From JBBCJM01 sp037190175 (lineage in GTDB: Bacteria > Pseudomonadota > Alphaproteobacteria > Rhodobacterales > Rhodobacteraceae), in contig JBBCJM010000173.1 in NCBI GenBank assembly GCA_037190175.1, forward strand, positions 1-43,967: DNA of 43,967 nucleotides, read 5' to 3'. Of the stretch, positions 31,119-39,278 are shown one piece after another. The position numbers were made by a program, and so were the translations under genes. Position 1 is the first letter of the stretch, and every line of letters starts with the position of its first letter. The notes under the pieces were generated by a model, which worked only from the letters and a program-made list of their open reading frames with translations, was not told the origin of the DNA and did not search any database.

Positions 31119-32158
31119 GGCGCCTGCTCCAGCAGGATCAGGTCCTCGGGCGCCAGCGAGACGCGGGTCGTGTCGCCCTCGCGCAGCGGGCTGGCGCCGG
31201 TCTGCACCCGGTAGGCGATGCCGGCGGTTTCCAGCACGAATTCGGTGAAATGGCCCTGGAAGGCGCGGTTCACCACCCGCGCCTCGATCCCCTCGGCCCC
31301 CAGCCGCGCCTGCTCGGGCCGCCAGCACAGATGCACGGGGCCGGGCGCCGCGGTCCCGGCGCCCGCGATGGCGAAGGTGCCGATGGGCGTCTGCACCTCG
31401 CGCAGGGCGGCCCCGGGCTCGCCCCGCAGGGTGCCGCCGAAGACGTTGGCATTGCCGATGAAATCGGCCACGAAGCGGGTGCGGGGATGGGCATAGAGCG
31501 CCTCGGGCGTGTCGACCTGCTCGACCGCGCCCGCGTTCAGCACCACCACCCGGTCCGACATCGCCAGCGCCTCGGCCTGGTCGTGGGTGACGTAGATCGC
31601 GGTCAGGCCATAGTCGCGCTGGATGCGGCGGATCTCGACCCGCACCTGGTCGCGCAGCTTGGCGTCCAGGTTCGACAAGGGCTCGTCGAACAGGATCACG
31701 CCGGGCCGCATCACCAGCGCCCGGCCCAGCGAGACGCGCTGCTGCTGCCCGCCCGACAGCTGGTTCGGCAGCTTCTGCAACTGCGGCACCAGTTCCAGCT
31801 TCTCGGCCACCTCCATCACGCGGGCCTTGCGCTCGGCCGCCGGCACCCGCTTCTGCCGCAGGCCGAATTCCAGGTTCTCGCCCACCGTCAGGTGCGGAAC
31901 CAGCGCGTAGGACTGGAAGCACAGCGCGGTATCCCGCGCCTCGGGCGGCACCCGGGTCACGTCGGCGCCGTTGATCCTGATCTGCCCGCCGGTGGGTTCC
32001 AGAAAGCCCGAGATCAGCCGCAGCAGCGTGGTCTTGCCGCAGCCCGAGGGGCCGAGCAGGGTCAGGAACTCGCCCTGCGCGACGGTCAGGCTCAGGTCCG
32101 ACAGGGCGGTGAAGGCGCCGAACCTCATCGAGATCCGGTCAAGCTCGATGGCCGCCAC
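31115..32158 (-). CDS. ABC importer ATPase
   Basis: A 347-residue ATPase of the polyamine/iron class. Walker A GPSGCGKTT near residue 37, Q-loop CFQSYAL, signature LSGGQQQR near residue 133, Walker B ILFDEP, D-loop SNLDAKL and switch AIYVTHD, followed by a TOBE-like tail. GTG 32158 is preferred over GTG 32191 because GGGGAGGA lies six bases before it, inside the longer reading. It is the first gene of the leftward importer operon, divergent from the glycerophosphodiesterase gene. Confidence 0.9.
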   Translation of the reverse strand: MAAIELDRISMRFGAFTALSDLSLTVAQGEFLTLLGPSGCGKTTLLRLISGFLEPTGGQIRINGADVTRVPPEARDTALCFQSYALVPHLTVGENLEFGLRQKRVPAAERKARVMEVAEKLELVPQLQKLPNQLSGGQQQRVSLGRALVMRPGVILFDEPLSNLDAKLRDQVRVEIRRIQRDYGLTAIYVTHDQAEALAMSDRVVVLNAGAVEQVDTPEALYAHPRTRFVADFIGNANVFGGTLRGEPGAALREVQTPIGTFAIAGAGTAAPGPVHLCWRPEQARLGAEGIEARVVNRAFQGHFTEFVLETAGIAYRVQTGASPLREGDTTRVSLAPEDLILLEQAP

Positions 32159-32246
32159 GCTGGTCCTCCCCGGTCGGCTCTGTATTTTCACTCACGATGT
32201 GTTATTTAGATCGGGCCGTCAAGCCGGTTCACGAAGGGAGCCTTCC
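32159..32246. promoter_or_regulatory. Divergent promoter region, importer / glycerophosphodiesterase
   Basis: An AT-rich 88-base gap (GTATTTTCACTC, GTTATTTAGATC) between divergent starts in otherwise GC-rich DNA. On the minus strand TTGACG (32222-32217) could be a -35 box with a poor CATCGT 17 bases further. Both operons probably start here and could share a regulator such as the nearby ROK protein. No convincing operator palindrome seen. Confidence 0.35.
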
Positions 32247-32957
32247 ATGCCCATCCGCAGCGTCGCCCATCGCGGCTATTCCGCCCGCTGGCCCGAGAAC
32301 ACCGTCGCCGGCGCGCGGGCCGCCATCGCCGCCGGGGCCGATCTGGTCGAGGCCGACGTGCGGCCCTCGGCGGACGGGGGGCTCTACTGCTTTCACGACC
32401 CCGACCTGCGGCGGCTGGCGGGGCGCGACGTGGCGGTCGCCGACTGCCGGTCGGAGGAACTCGAGGCGCTGCGGCTGGACGGCGAGCCGCCGGCCCGCCT
32501 CGGGCAGATCGTCGCAGCCGTGGCCGGGCGGGCCGGGCTGCTGATCGACGTGAAGCCGGCGGGGCCGGGTATCCTCGATGCCCTCGCCGCGGAACTGGCG
32601 GCGGCGGGCTGGCCGGCGGATGTCTGGCTGGGGCTGCGCGACCCGGGGCAGGTGCAGGCGGCGAAGGCGCTGTGCCGGGGGCGCGTGGGGATCCTCGCGC
32701 TGCTGCCGCGGATTGCCGACGCCGATGCCTTCCTGTCCGCCGGGGCCGATGCCCTGCGGTTGTGGGAGGCCGAGATCGCCCTGCCCGAGGCCCGCCGCCT
32801 GCGCGATCTGGCGCCGGTCTGGGTTACCGCCGGCAAGACCCGCGGCCTGAAGGTGGGCGATACCGACGCCGAGGGGCTGCGCGCGATCCGCGCCTTCGGC
32901 CCCACCGCGGTGCTGCTGAACGACCCCACGCTGCTGGCCGGCGACGGCGGCGCCTGA
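32247..32957 (+). CDS. Cytoplasmic glycerophosphodiester phosphodiesterase
   Basis: A 236-residue GDPD-family TIM barrel. VAHRGYSARWPENT at residues 6-19, LVEADVRPSADG near residue 33 and CFHDPDLRRLAG near residue 48 are the metal-binding and catalytic signatures (two histidines, Glu and Asp). No signal peptide, like cytosolic UgpQ. It would hydrolyse glycerophosphodiesters to glycerol-3-phosphate and an alcohol after uptake. The length is slightly short for the family. GAAGGGAG precedes the ATG. It is divergent from an ABC importer operon that also contains a 2H phosphoesterase-like gene. Confidence 0.87.
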   Translation: MPIRSVAHRGYSARWPENTVAGARAAIAAGADLVEADVRPSADGGLYCFHDPDLRRLAGRDVAVADCRSEELEALRLDGEPPARLGQIVAAVAGRAGLLIDVKPAGPGILDALAAELAAAGWPADVWLGLRDPGQVQAAKALCRGRVGILALLPRIADADAFLSAGADALRLWEAEIALPEARRLRDLAPVWVTAGKTRGLKVGDTDAEGLRAIRAFGPTAVLLNDPTLLAGDGGA

Positions 32958-33269
32958 TGGGGTGCCGCAGGGGCGGTCTCCCTCAGGGTTTCTTGTTGAC
33001 ATAGAAAAATCGCCGGCTAACGTCTGGGAAGCAGAGAGGCCGATGGCGCCGCGTTCAGGCGGTGACAGGCGGTCGGGGTCCTGGCGGGTGCGGTCGATGC
33101 CGGAACGGCAGGCCCGCGGCCGCCGAGGCCCTCGCCGGGCCCCTCGATCCGACGAACAGCCTGAACGACCCTGGGGGAGGGGGCGATGCCGGTCTGCGAC
33201 CATTCCGAACGTGCCTGTTCCCGGCACTCCACCCACGGCGGCTGAGTACCTGCGGGAGGCGGCGGGTCC
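32958..33269 (+). promoter_or_regulatory. Promoter and long leader before acyl-CoA ligase
   Basis: This 312-base gap holds the best promoter in the window: TTGACA (32996-33001), a 16-base spacer and TAACGT (33018-33023). A transcript starting near 33030 would have a leader of about 240 bases before the ligase ATG. The leader contains a short ORF with a strong ribosome site (33186-33245). Apart from that, I see no recognisable riboswitch or terminator hairpin. Confidence 0.55.
33186..33245 (+). CDS. Possible 19-residue leader peptide
   Basis: The reading MPVCDHSERACSRHSTHGG follows a strong GGGGGAGGGGGCG ribosome site and ends 24 bases before the ligase ATG. It is rich in Cys, His, Ser and Arg. 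Such short ORFs upstream of operons can couple translation to downstream genes or attenuate transcription. It may also be a chance ORF, since G-rich runs are frequent here. Confidence 0.3.
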   Translation: MPVCDHSERACSRHSTHGG

Positions 33270-34877
33270 ATGGGGCAACACCATACGATAAGGGCCGATC
33301 GGCAGGATGGCGATGCGGCCGGCACCGTCTTTGCGGCGATGGCCGCCCATGCCGCCGCCCGCCCCGACGCCCCGGCGCTGAGCGGGGCGGGCCGGGGGTG
33401 GAGCTATCGCGAGCTGGTGGCGCAGGCGGAACGGCTGGCCGCGGCGCTGGTCGCGGCCTGCGATGGTGCGCAGGGGCGGGTGGCGGTGGTGGCCGACAAC
33501 CACCCGCTGACCTGCCTGGTCTACCTCGCCTGTGCGCGGGCCGGGCTGGTGGTCAGCCTGGTGAACTCGCGTTTCGGGGCGGTGGAACTGGCGGGGGTGC
33601 TGGGCAAGCTCGCCCCCGACCTGGTGATCGCCGACGCCGCCCACCACGCCGATGTGGACGCCGCGCTGGCGCAGGCCGGCCTTTCGCCCCGTCGGGCGGC
33701 GCTGGAACCGGACGGCTCCGGCCTGCCCGCGGTCGAGGGCTGGGACGCCGCGCCTTATGACGGGCCGCTGCCCGAACCGGGCGCGGTGCTGGAGATCACC
33801 TGGACCTCCGGCACCACCTCGGCCCCCAAGGGCGCGATGCTGACCCATGCGGCGGCGCTTTACCGCGCGCGCTGCGAGGGCGGGCTGTTCGGGCTGGGGC
33901 CGGACGATGTGGGCGCGGTGATCACGCCGCTGTTCCACCAGTCCGGCATCCGCAACACCGTGCTGGCGGTCTGGGCCGCCGGCGGCCATGCGGTGATCCT
34001 GCCGCGCTTCGACGCCGCCACCTTCTGGGCCGAGATGGCGCGCTGGCGGGTGACCTATCTGTGCATGGTCGAGACCATCCTGCTGATGCTGGACCGCCAG
34101 CCGCCCTGCGCCGAGGAACGCGACAACACCCTGCGCCGGGTGCTGGCGGCGGGCGACCCGGCGGTGGTACGGCGCTGCGAGCGGCGGTTCGGCCTGCGCG
34201 TGGTGCAGGTCTGGGGGATGACCGAGACCGGCGTCTCGACCGCCGTGCCCATGACCCGGCCGATGGCCGAGGTCGATCCGCTGCGCGACTGGGCCGGGGG
34301 CGCGCCGCTGGCGGGCTGGGCCCTGGGCGACAGCCGGGTGCGGCTGGTGCGCGAGGGCGCCGAGGTGCGGGGCGAGGGCGCGCAGGGCGAGATCCAGTTC
34401 GCCTCGCCCATGCTGTTCTCGGGCTATTTCCGCGACCCCGAGGCGACCGCGGCCGCCTTCGACGGCGAATGGTTCAGGACGGGCGATCTGGGGATGTATG
34501 GGCCGGGCGGCGTGCTCTACTTCCTCGACCGGCTGCGCGACGTGATCCGGCGCGGGGGCGAGAACATCGCCTCGAAACAGGTGGAGGACGTGCTGGCCAC
34601 CCATCCGGGCGTGGCCCGTGCCGCGGTGATCCCGGTCCCCGACCCGCTGTTCCTGCAAGAGGTTATGGCGGTGATCATCCCCGCCGGCCCGGTGACGGCC
34701 GCCGATCTGTGGACATGGTGCGAGGCCCGCCTCGCCCGCTACAAGGTGCCGCGCTACATCCGCTTTGCCGAGGCGCTGCCGCTGAACGGCAGCGGCCGGG
34801 TGCAGAAGCAGGTGCTGGCGGCAGGCGCGATGGACGGCGAGGTGTTCGACCGCCGCGCGGCACGGGGGCAGGCATGA
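33270..34877 (+). CDS. AMP-forming acyl-CoA ligase, A10 lysine replaced by arginine
   Basis: A 535-residue member of the ANL superfamily. The P-loop TWTSGTTSAPKGAMLTH near residue 176, WGMTETG near residue 315, EWFRTGD near residue 404 and RDVIRRGGENIASKQ (hinge) near residue 424 are intact. The A10 motif, where a lysine normally contacts the acyl-adenylate, reads LNGSGRVQK instead of xGKxxK. It converts a carboxylic acid, ATP and CoA to the acyl-CoA. The start follows GGGAGG by about 11 bases. The stop overlaps the MaoC-type gene (ATGA), so the pair probably activates and hydrates/dehydrates the same substrate. It resembles the CaiC/long-chain group; substrate unknown. Confidence 0.88.
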   Translation: MGQHHTIRADRQDGDAAGTVFAAMAAHAAARPDAPALSGAGRGWSYRELVAQAERLAAALVAACDGAQGRVAVVADNHPLTCLVYLACARAGLVVSLVNSRFGAVELAGVLGKLAPDLVIADAAHHADVDAALAQAGLSPRRAALEPDGSGLPAVEGWDAAPYDGPLPEPGAVLEITWTSGTTSAPKGAMLTHAAALYRARCEGGLFGLGPDDVGAVITPLFHQSGIRNTVLAVWAAGGHAVILPRFDAATFWAEMARWRVTYLCMVETILLMLDRQPPCAEERDNTLRRVLAAGDPAVVRRCERRFGLRVVQVWGMTETGVSTAVPMTRPMAEVDPLRDWAGGAPLAGWALGDSRVRLVREGAEVRGEGAQGEIQFASPMLFSGYFRDPEATAAAFDGEWFRTGDLGMYGPGGVLYFLDRLRDVIRRGGENIASKQVEDVLATHPGVARAAVIPVPDPLFLQEVMAVIIPAGPVTAADLWTWCEARLARYKVPRYIRFAEALPLNGSGRVQKQVLAAGAMDGEVFDRRAARGQA

Positions 34878-35854
34878 ACGCCCCTTCGATCCTGAACGTC
34901 CCCTCGATGCCCCGCGTGCTGCGCTTTCCGGTGGAGGAGGGGCACATCCGCCTGTTCGCCCGGGCGCTGGGCGACGCCAATCCGATCTACGCCGACCCGG
35001 TGTACGCCGCCCGCTCGCCCCTGGGCGGGATCATCGCGCCGCCGACCTTCAGCGAGGCGGCGAACCATTTCGACGAGGACTGGCCGTTCCGCCCGCGCTT
35101 CGGCCAGCCGTGGTTCGGCTCGGGCGCCACGCCCTCGGGCGTGCCGCGCGAGGCGCTGCCGCAGGGCACCGCGATGCACGCCGAGACGCATTTCACCTAT
35201 CACCGCCCGCTGCGGCCGGGGATGGTGCTGTCCACCCGCGCGCGAGAGGGGCGGCGGTGGGAGAAGCAGGGCCCCCGCTCGGGCCGGCTGACCTTCCGCG
35301 AGGTGGTCACGACCTTCGTCGACCAAGACGGCGCCCCGGTGCTGGACTGCGCCACGGTGGCCCTGCAGACCGAACATCCGGTCGAGACCGCAGCCGCGGC
35401 GCCGGCCCCGGTGCGGGAGCGCCCGCGGCCGGCCGACCCGATCCGCCCGGCCGCCGCCGCGGGCTGGGCGCCGGGCACGCGGGCCGAGGCGATGCTGGTC
35501 GAGAACCTGACCCGCACCCAGATCATCCAGTATGCCGGCGTCTCGGGCGACTTCTCGCCCCAGCACACCGACGAGGTGTTCAACACGCAGGTCGCGGGCT
35601 ACCCCAGCATCTTCGCCCACGGGATGCTGACCATGGGGATGCTGGGCCGGGCGCTGACCGAGTTCGTCGGCGACGGCCGGCTGAGGAGCTTCGGCTTCCA
35701 GTTCCGCGCGCAGGTCTGGCCGGGCGATACGCTCCGGGCGGCGCTGGAGGTCACGGGGGTGGAGGGCGCCGTGGCGCGGCTGGCGCTGACGGTCGGGAAC
35801 CAGCACGGGCAATCGGTCGGCCGGGGCTATGCCACCGCCGCGACCGGCAACTGA
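34874..35854 (+). CDS. Double-hotdog MaoC-type dehydratase
   Basis: A 326-residue protein with two hotdog domains. The N-terminal one has LGDANPIYADPVYAARSPLGG near residues 34-54, a FAS1-like dehydratase segment. The C-terminal one has the hydratase-2 motif GVSGDFSPQHTDEVFNTQVAG near residue 220, with the catalytic aspartate and histidine, and FAHGML. It should add water to, or remove it from, an acyl-CoA made by the adjacent ligase. It is coupled to that ligase by an ATGA overlap. Compared with the 3499-4641 protein it keeps a more complete catalytic motif. Confidence 0.87.
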   Translation: MNAPSILNVPSMPRVLRFPVEEGHIRLFARALGDANPIYADPVYAARSPLGGIIAPPTFSEAANHFDEDWPFRPRFGQPWFGSGATPSGVPREALPQGTAMHAETHFTYHRPLRPGMVLSTRAREGRRWEKQGPRSGRLTFREVVTTFVDQDGAPVLDCATVALQTEHPVETAAAAPAPVRERPRPADPIRPAAAAGWAPGTRAEAMLVENLTRTQIIQYAGVSGDFSPQHTDEVFNTQVAGYPSIFAHGMLTMGMLGRALTEFVGDGRLRSFGFQFRAQVWPGDTLRAALEVTGVEGAVARLALTVGNQHGQSVGRGYATAATGN

Positions 35855-35949
35855 GGGGCGGACAGGGGGAGGACAAGAACCAACGACGCCAGCAGGCGCA
35901 ACCGGCACCCCGCCGCCAGATACCCACCGGATCAAGCAGGGAGGAACAC

Positions 35950-37500
35950 ATGCTTGCCACGATGAGACGACTGCTATGCACCGCCGCCGCGGCCTGGGCG
36001 CTCGGCACCGCCGGAGCCTTCGCGCAGGGGGCCGAGATCGACCCCGAGGGCACGGTCACCATGGCCTGGGCGGGGCCGCTGGCCTCGCTCGACCCGCATG
36101 TGGTGCCGGGGCTGGCCGACCAAATCTACACCTTCCTGATGTACGACCGGCTGACCAACCTTGACGGCGGCGTCAACCTGCAGCCGATGCTGGCCACATC
36201 GTGGAGCCTCAGCGAGGACGGCAGCGCGCTGGTCCTGCAACTGCGCGACGACGTGACCTTCCACGACGGCACGCCCTTCAATGCCGAGGCGGTGAAGGTC
36301 AACCTCGAGCGGGGCAAGACGCTGGAGGAGAGCACGGTCAAGAACGCGCTGGCCAGCATCGAGTCGGTCGAGGTCACCGGCGAGTTCGAGGTGCGGCTGA
36401 ACCTGGTGCCGGGGCAGGGCGGCGACCTTCTGGCGCTGCTGGCCACCACCGCCGGCGCGATGGTCAGCCCCAAGGCCATCGCCGAGGGCCGCGACCTGCG
36501 GCTGGACCCGGGCGACGCGGGCTCGGGCGCCTATATGCCGGTGACGGTGCGGCCGAACGATACCGTCATCTACACCCGCGCGCCGGTGCCCTACTGGGAT
36601 CCCGAGGCGGGGCTGCTGAAGGAGCTGGAGGTCCGCTTCGTCACCCAGGCGGCGGCGCGGCTGAACGGGGCGCGGGCGGGGCAGTTCGACCTGGCCCAGA
36701 TCCTCGGCGGCGACATGCAGGTGGCCAAGCAGATGTCCGATTCCGGCGCCTTCTCCGTCTTCGAGGCGCAGACCTACAACGTGCTGTCGCTGATCCTGCG
36801 GCCCGAGCGGGCGAACCTTTCCAACGTCAAGCTGCGCCAGGCCATCGCCCATGCCATCGACCGGCAGGCGATCTCGGACGCCGCCTTCAACGGCGCCTGC
36901 CAGACCACCAGCCACGCGCTGGTCGAGGGGCACTGGGCCTATAACCCCGACCTCGACCAGTTCTCGACCTACGACCCCGAAAAGGCGGCGGCGCTGGTCA
37001 GGGAAAGCGGCGTCGCCTCGCCCGGCTTCGACCTGGTGTTCAGCCCCGGCACCTCGTGGGAGCCGCCGGCCAACATGATCCAGGGGATGCTGGCCAGGGT
37101 CGGCATCGACGCCCGCCTGGTGCCGATGCCGCAGCAGGACGGCCTGACCGCGGTGCGGGGCGGGCAGGTGGATTCCTTCATGTACGTGATCGTCGGCGCG
37201 GTCGATCCCAGCCAGATGGTGGATGCGCTCTTCACCACCGGCTATCAGCTGGCGCCCGGCGAGGCCAAGGAGAAGATCGCCGAGATGGCCAGGCGCGCCA
37301 CCGACCCCTCGCAAGGCAACGCCGAACGCGCCGCCATCTATGGCGAGATCTTCGGGATGGCGGCCGAGGACGTGTGGTACTATCCGGTCTGCGCCTCCAA
37401 GGTGGTCTGGGCCCATAACCCCAAGGTCATCGGCGTGGGCGATGCCTGGTGGTACTTCGCCTCGCTGCCCGACTTCCGCGGCATCGCGGTGACCAAGTAG
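35950..37500 (+). CDS. Dipeptide/opine-type ABC binding protein (family 5)
   Basis: A 516-residue periplasmic binding protein of the peptide/nickel/opine family. Signal peptide of about 25 residues ending AGAFAQG. GTVTMAWAGPLASLDPH near residue 36, DVTFHDGTPFNAEAVK near residue 101, NVKLRQAIAHAIDRQAI near residue 293 are the usual conserved stretches. GGGAGG precedes ATG 35950; ATG 35962 would also leave a good signal peptide. The four remaining importer genes follow. Members bind peptides, opines, glutathione or other amphipathic molecules. Next to an acyl-CoA ligase, the ligand may be a carboxylic acid or N-acyl compound rather than a peptide. Confidence 0.9.
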   Translation: MLATMRRLLCTAAAAWALGTAGAFAQGAEIDPEGTVTMAWAGPLASLDPHVVPGLADQIYTFLMYDRLTNLDGGVNLQPMLATSWSLSEDGSALVLQLRDDVTFHDGTPFNAEAVKVNLERGKTLEESTVKNALASIESVEVTGEFEVRLNLVPGQGGDLLALLATTAGAMVSPKAIAEGRDLRLDPGDAGSGAYMPVTVRPNDTVIYTRAPVPYWDPEAGLLKELEVRFVTQAAARLNGARAGQFDLAQILGGDMQVAKQMSDSGAFSVFEAQTYNVLSLILRPERANLSNVKLRQAIAHAIDRQAISDAAFNGACQTTSHALVEGHWAYNPDLDQFSTYDPEKAAALVRESGVASPGFDLVFSPGTSWEPPANMIQGMLARVGIDARLVPMPQQDGLTAVRGGQVDSFMYVIVGAVDPSQMVDALFTTGYQLAPGEAKEKIAEMARRATDPSQGNAERAAIYGEIFGMAAEDVWYYPVCASKVVWAHNPKVIGVGDAWWYFASLPDFRGIAVTK

Positions 37501-37512
37501 GGCGGGACGGGA

Positions 37513-38463
37513 ATGGCGGTACGGATGCTTTTGCTGCGACGCCTGCTGGGTGCCGTACCGCTGCTTCTGGTCGTTTCCTTCGCGGTCTTCCTGCTGGTGG
37601 GCCTGGCCCCCGGCGACCCGGCCGCCCGCCTGGCCGGAGAGAACGCCACGCCCGAGCGGATCGAACAGGTCCGCCGGGCGCTGAACCTCGATGCGCCGCT
37701 GCTGGTGCGCTATGGCTACTGGCTGGCCGACCTGGCGCGCGGCGACCTGGGCCGCTCGCTGGCCACGTCGGAGCCGGTGATCGACCTGATGGCGCGGCGC
37801 GTGCCGATCACCCTGTCGCTGACCGCGGTGGCGCTGGCGATCAGCATCGTGCTGGGGCTGGCGGGCGGGATCGTGGCCGCGGTCTGGCGCGACCGGGCGC
37901 CCGACCGCATCGTCACCGTGCTGGCCTCGCTGGGCCTGGCGCTGCCCGCCTTCTGGGTGGCGCTGATCCTGGTGGTGCCGCTGGCGATCGAGCGCAACTG
38001 GTTCCCGGCGCTGGGCTACGAGCCGCTGTCGCGGGGCGTCTGGCCCTGGCTGCGCAGCCTGACCCTGCCGGCGGTGACGCTGGCCCTGCTGCCCAGCTCC
38101 GAAATGGCCCTGCAGGTGCGCGCGGCGCTGATCGAGGTGCTGGAGCGCGACTATATCATCGCCGCCCGCGCCCGCGGGCTGTCGGTCGCCAGCATCACCC
38201 TGAAACACGCGATGAAGAACGCGGCGATCCCGGTGGTCACCGTGCTGGGCTTCCGCATCGCGCAGCTTCTGGGCGGCGCGGTGGTGATCGAGAGCGTCTT
38301 CGCGCTCAATGGCCTCGGCACGCTGGCGATCACCGCCGCGCTGGCCTCGGACATGCCGGTGCTGCTGGGGCTGACCATGGTCACCACGGCGGCGGTGGTC
38401 TCGGTCAATTTCCTGGTCGATGCCTCGTACCTCTACTTCAACCCGCGGGGGCGGCGCGCATGA
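37513..38463 (+). CDS. Dipeptide-type ABC permease (DppB family)
   Basis: A 316-residue inner-membrane permease with about six helices. LLRRLLGAVPLLLVVSFAVF at the start, APGDPAARLAG, LVRYGYWLADLARGDLGRS near residue 65 and the coupling loop RDYIIAARARGLS near residue 214 define DppB/OppB proteins. It starts 12 bases after the binding-protein stop and overlaps the next permease start (ATGA). Confidence 0.92.
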   Translation: MAVRMLLLRRLLGAVPLLLVVSFAVFLLVGLAPGDPAARLAGENATPERIEQVRRALNLDAPLLVRYGYWLADLARGDLGRSLATSEPVIDLMARRVPITLSLTAVALAISIVLGLAGGIVAAVWRDRAPDRIVTVLASLGLALPAFWVALILVVPLAIERNWFPALGYEPLSRGVWPWLRSLTLPAVTLALLPSSEMALQVRAALIEVLERDYIIAARARGLSVASITLKHAMKNAAIPVVTVLGFRIAQLLGGAVVIESVFALNGLGTLAITAALASDMPVLLGLTMVTTAAVVSVNFLVDASYLYFNPRGRRA

Positions 38464-39278
38464 AACGGGCGGTCACCTGGGGCGCGGTGCTGGTGCTGGC
38501 GGTCTTCGTGACGCTGGCGCTGCTGGCGCCCGCCATCGCGCCCTACGACCCCAACCAGCAGGACCTGCTGGCGCGGCTGCGGCCCTGGTCCGCCGCGCAC
38601 TGGCTGGGCACCGACGAATACGGCCGCGACCAGCTCAGCCGGCTGATCTTCGGCGCCCGCGTCTCGCTGCTGGCGGCGGTCGAGGTGGTGGCGGTGGGGC
38701 TGGTGCTGGGGGTGCCGGCGGGGGTGCTGGCCGGGTTCTTCCCCGGGCTGATCGACGGCGCGCTGAGCCGGATCAGCGACGCGCTGATGAGCGTGCCGAG
38801 CCTGGTGCTGGCGCTCACCATCGTGGCGGTGCTGGGGCAGGGGCTAGCCAGCGCCATGTTCGCGGTGGGCATCGTGTTTTCCCCGCGCTTCTTTCGCGTC
38901 GCCCGCGCCTCGACGCTCGAGGTGCGGCAGGAGACCTTCATCGAGGCCTCCTTCGCCATCGGCTGCGGCTGGTGGCGGGTGGCCTGGCGCCATGTGCTGC
39001 CCAATGCGATGTCGCCCCTGGTGGTGCAGATCGCCGTGGTGCTGGGGGCGGCGATCACCGCCGAGGCCAGCCTCAGCTTCCTCGGCATCGGGGTGCAGCC
39101 GCCCACCGCCAGCTGGGGCGGGATGCTGGCCTCGGCCTATGCCAACCTCTATCAGGCGGCCTTCCTGATCTGGGCCCCGGGGCTGGCCATCGCGGCCACC
39201 GTGCTGGCCTTCACCATCATCGGCGACCAGGCGCGCGAGGCGCTGGGCACGCGCCAGCCGGTGGGGGCCGCGGCATGA
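38460..39278 (+). CDS. Dipeptide-type ABC permease (DppC family)
   Basis: A 272-residue inner-membrane permease. PAIAPYDPNQQDLLARL, HWLGTDEYGRDQLSRLIFGAR near residues 46-67 and the coupling loop QETFIEASFAIGCGWWRV near residue 159 are DppC/OppC hallmarks. It is coupled to the genes on both sides by 4-base overlaps. Confidence 0.92.
   Translation: MKRAVTWGAVLVLAVFVTLALLAPAIAPYDPNQQDLLARLRPWSAAHWLGTDEYGRDQLSRLIFGARVSLLAAVEVVAVGLVLGVPAGVLAGFFPGLIDGALSRISDALMSVPSLVLALTIVAVLGQGLASAMFAVGIVFSPRFFRVARASTLEVRQETFIEASFAIGCGWWRVAWRHVLPNAMSPLVVQIAVVLGAAITAEASLSFLGIGVQPPTASWGGMLASAYANLYQAAFLIWAPGLAIAATVLAFTIIGDQAREALGTRQPVGAAA

Noticed and set aside
32194..32222. Sigma70 promoter on the minus strand (TTGACG, CATCGT)
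   Set aside because: The -35 is good but the -10 is poor; kept only as part of a low-confidence divergent region.
32229..34658. 809-codon minus-strand frame opposite GDPD and ligase genes
   Set aside because: It runs across two well-recognised genes and the promoter gap; composition is shadow-like.
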